Positions 62,001 through 64,000 of a stretch of DNA of 64,000 nt are shown piece after piece. Source of the DNA: Rotaria sp. Silwood1 (Eukaryota; Rotifera; Eurotatoria; Philodinida; Philodinidae); assembly GCA_905250075.1 (NCBI GenBank), contig CAJNOP010000057.1:487103-551102 (forward strand). The letters run 5' to 3'. The position numbers and the translations under genes are program-made. Each line of letters begins with the position of its first letter. The first letter of the stretch is position 1. The notes under the pieces were generated by a model. That model was given only the letters and a program-made list of their open reading frames with translations, did no database searches and had not been told where the DNA came from.

Positions 62001-63701
62001 CGCTTTGGGAAACATAAAGAAAACTAATTTTTGAAATTTGACTTGAAAATTTTTCTAGAGAAAGATTTCACTGAAAATAGTTAAATGTAAAATTTTCAGA
62101 TTTTTACGTTGGTTCTATCCTAAAATATGGCTATGGTGAAAGCGTGTTTTAAACGTCGCTTCTGTATAATGATAAATTCGATGTTCGTCTTTCCGAATTG
62201 TAGCACATTAAATGACTTGAGACTTTCAAAATAAACAAATCTCATTAAAGTTTGTCTCTGTACAAAGTTTCAAGTCGATATTAACACATTATTTTTTTTC
62301 TTATGCTCTTGAAGGGAAGACACGACATTCCAAGATAATCTATAGTAAAAATGTGATATTTCGACAACAATAAACTAATGATCAGAACTCTTTTCAGGAT
62401 ATTCATAGATGGTGAGAATCTACATGATGCATATAGTTTCGACTCAAAAGTGTTTAATTAATTGGTGTATTTCCTTTGTTAGTCATCATCCCGTCTGTAA
62501 TTAGATACAAGAAACTATACTGATATATACAAATTTTTATTAACCAGATGATTTTTTATGCATTATTTTCAGCTTATACATCTCTTCACTTGTATATGTC
62601 GTTCATGTATTTAAGTTATAATCTTTATTAAGAATTGTATTTTATTTCATAAATTGATACATCAAAAAAAGTTTATTTTTAAATACCTTTTATGTTTATC
62701 ATTATATTCTAATTCAGATTCAGCTAAAGCAGATTGAACAGTTGGTGACCAATTGACTGGTTTATATTGTCTATAGAGTAAACCCTTTTATAAAGAAAAT
62801 TATATTCAATAATAGAATAAAAAATATTGTATAAACAATTACTTTCTGATATAGTCTCCAAAATAATCTAAATTGATCAATAATATATTCTTTATCAAAT
62901 GTTCTATAACAATTATTCCAATCAGCTAATATACCCCAAGATTGAAATTCAGTTTTTTGTTTTTCTAATGCTTCTGTAGCGAATTGGCGAGCTGTTGAAA
63001 TACAAAAATAAAACTGGTAAAAATTTTACAATATACAAAAGAAATAAAAATAGATTTTACCAAGTTTACGAACAACGATTGGATCTTTATCATCTGAATT
63101 TCTTTTATTTTCTTGTAATGCTCTTAATTCAATTGGTAAACCGTGACAATCCCAACCGGGACGAAAATCTATTCGATTTCCATTTAATAATTTATAACGA
63201 ACAATAATATCTTTTTGAATCTATACAACAAAAAAATCGTGTACATGAAAAAAAACACAAACGATCGATTTCTAACTTTATTTAGAAAATGTCCGATATG
63301 AAGAGGTCCATTAGCAAATGGTGGTCCATCATGAAGAACAAACAATGGACGATGTATCTGCTTTGATTGCCATTCCCATAATTGATTAACAGGATGTTTC
63401 TAGAAATGATATCATTTAGAAAAAAAAACACTTGAATTATGAGTTTTTCGGACAGAAAAATTTTCAAAGTAAACAGCATTTTTTATGAGATTTATAGTAT
63501 CGTATTCCGAGTATGACAAGATTCAAATAAAACCAATCAACAAACCTGCCTGATATCATTTTCACATTTAATTCGATTTTTCATTGTACTCGCAAATTTA
63601 CTTTTTGGCATATTGAGTGTATCTTTGTATGATACACTTTTACTTGATACATATCGTAAATTTCTATTGAAAATATTTTGATAACCAAATAAAATTCTCA
63701 T
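56011..63701 (-). CDS. IARS2: Isoleucyl-tRNA synthetase, mitochondrial
   Basis: Sixteen minus-strand exons: 63546-63701, 63277-63399, 63061-63220, 62843-62991, 62687-62784, 61778-61839, 61500-61706, 60676-61446, 59784-60118, 59590-59721, 59434-59540, 59081-59223, 58806-59008, 58707-58745, 56199-56331, 56011-56153. Phase holds at all 15 junctions; 986 aa, against about 1012 in human. A class I synthetase that charges mitochondrial tRNA-Ile. Visible motifs: an Arg/Asn-rich presequence, [16 protein letters not shown] at 86-89 ([14 protein letters not shown]), the editing domain with TTTPW and [48 protein letters not shown] at 627-631, the anticodon-binding domain ([11 protein letters not shown]) and a C-terminal CPRC...CVRC zinc finger. 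Introns are short except 62686-61840, 60675-60119 and 58706-56332, the last with a large palindrome. Confidence 0.96.
56332..58706 (-). other. 2.4-kb intron of IARS2
   Basis: No exon-like frame between the short exon ending at 58707 and the exon beginning at 56331. The 5' half in genome order holds a palindromic element (about 56465-57325). The rest is AT-rich with nothing recognised. Confidence 0.7.
56465..57325. mobile_element. Palindromic element inside the IARS2 intron
   Basis: The outer arms pair: TTTTTTGAATAATTTTTGAG near 56503 with AAAAATTATTCAAAAAACAA near 57272. Inner arms include GTTCTTGATGGAGACTCTTG against AAAATCTCCATCAAGAGCTT. The centre (about 56700-57180) pairs only weakly. 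Length is about 860 bp and no transposase frame is seen. Confidence 0.65.
61840..62686 (-). other. 847-bp IARS2 intron
   Basis: Separates the exon ending HKR-S from YVRFRL. AT-rich with no defined element. The frame 61707-62015 only overlaps its edge. Confidence 0.6.
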
Positions 63702-63955
63702 CTAGTATACACGAAGAACAACATATATATATAAATATATTTATGCAAGTATGAGATAAGACAATAAGTAAAATAAACACACACATAAAGTGACAAAAAT
63801 TATGTTTAAAAAAAAGCATCCATCCATAATGAAGGATATTTAATATTGTTGTTTCTTTTTTCTCTTAATTTGAAATAAATGACTAGTAGACAACAGTTTA
63901 GTTATGAATAATTATCCACATAAATATAATTAGATTAGTTTTTTTTTTTTTTTGT
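63702..63955. promoter_or_regulatory. IARS2 upstream region
   Basis: 254 bp between the IARS2 start and the stop codon of the next minus-strand gene. It contains TATATATATAAATATAT near 63723-63741 and T-runs. Same-strand spacing is again short, so it may be promoter or intercistronic DNA. Confidence 0.35.
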
Positions 63956-64000
63956 TTATGTATTTTTTGCTTTGCTTGCACGTTCAGCTTCATCAATAGC
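63956..64000 (-). CDS. C-terminal end of an unidentified gene (partial)
   Basis: The minus strand reads AIDEAERASKAKNT and then TAA. Codon use is like the neighbouring exons and the peptide is a charged helix, so this is probably a terminal exon cut by the window edge. Too short to identify. Confidence 0.4.
   Translation of the reverse strand, partial: AIDEAERASKAKNT

Noticed and set aside
1-64000. CRISPR arrays, bacterial operons, tRNA or rRNA genes
   Set aside because: No regularly spaced repeats, no ribosome-binding sites, and no tRNA cloverleaf or rRNA signature recognised by eye; a tRNAscan run would be decisive for tRNAs.

Overview
The window is nuclear DNA of a small AT-rich metazoan. 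A bdelloid rotifer is the best fit, by inference. Introns are GT-AG and mostly 45-70 bp. The proteins are animal ones (goosecoid, WNK, GGNBP2, Cep192/Spd-2). A one-pass membrane protein belongs to a family I associate with bdelloids, and G/T-rich tracts resemble the TGTGGG-type telomere repeat reported for Adineta. The open reading frames are exon fragments, so I rebuilt genes by joining exons at GT/AG sites and requiring the reading phase to hold across every junction.

Layout. 188-883: short non-coding mobile element, with a second copy at 32973-33680. 2543-6182 (+): Cep192/Spd-2-like gene. 10383-15829 (+): WNK kinase. 17370-18065: decayed foldback arm next to a clean hAT-type MITE. 19544-21369 (-) and 21621-26146 (+): RNase H1 and GGNBP2, divergent from a 251-bp spacer. 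29169-32072 (+): goosecoid homeobox gene. 32973-36163: cluster of mobile elements (second copy of the short element, DIRS-like reverse transcriptase relic, two large palindromes). 38673-40361 (+): membrane protein ringed by four telomere-like G/C-strand tracts. 40941-42244 (-): secreted protein of unknown function. 42806-42961: B-box-like remnant. 43109-44094 (+): Dpy-30-motif protein. 44.1-49.6 kb: gene-poor, with one possible 33-residue spliced ORF. 49580-49840 (-): small CxxC protein. 50036-51149 (+): two-Ig membrane receptor, convergent with a 66-residue gene at 51277-51543 (-). 54080-55922 (-): MRPL19. 56011-63701 (-): IARS2. 63956-64000 (-): last 14 codons of another gene.

How the genes work together. 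The clearest functional pair is IARS2 and MRPL19. Both serve mitochondrial translation, lie on one strand, and are separated by 88 bp that hold a strong splice-acceptor-like site. This suggests an operon resolved by spliced-leader trans-splicing. RNase H1 and GGNBP2 probably share a bidirectional promoter. The other genes look functionally unrelated.

The most unusual signal is the short element present twice. Its inverted ends differ between copies, yet remain complementary within each copy. Beside them is an identical hairpin with a TTCG loop followed by GAAA, which together resemble half of a hammerhead ribozyme core.
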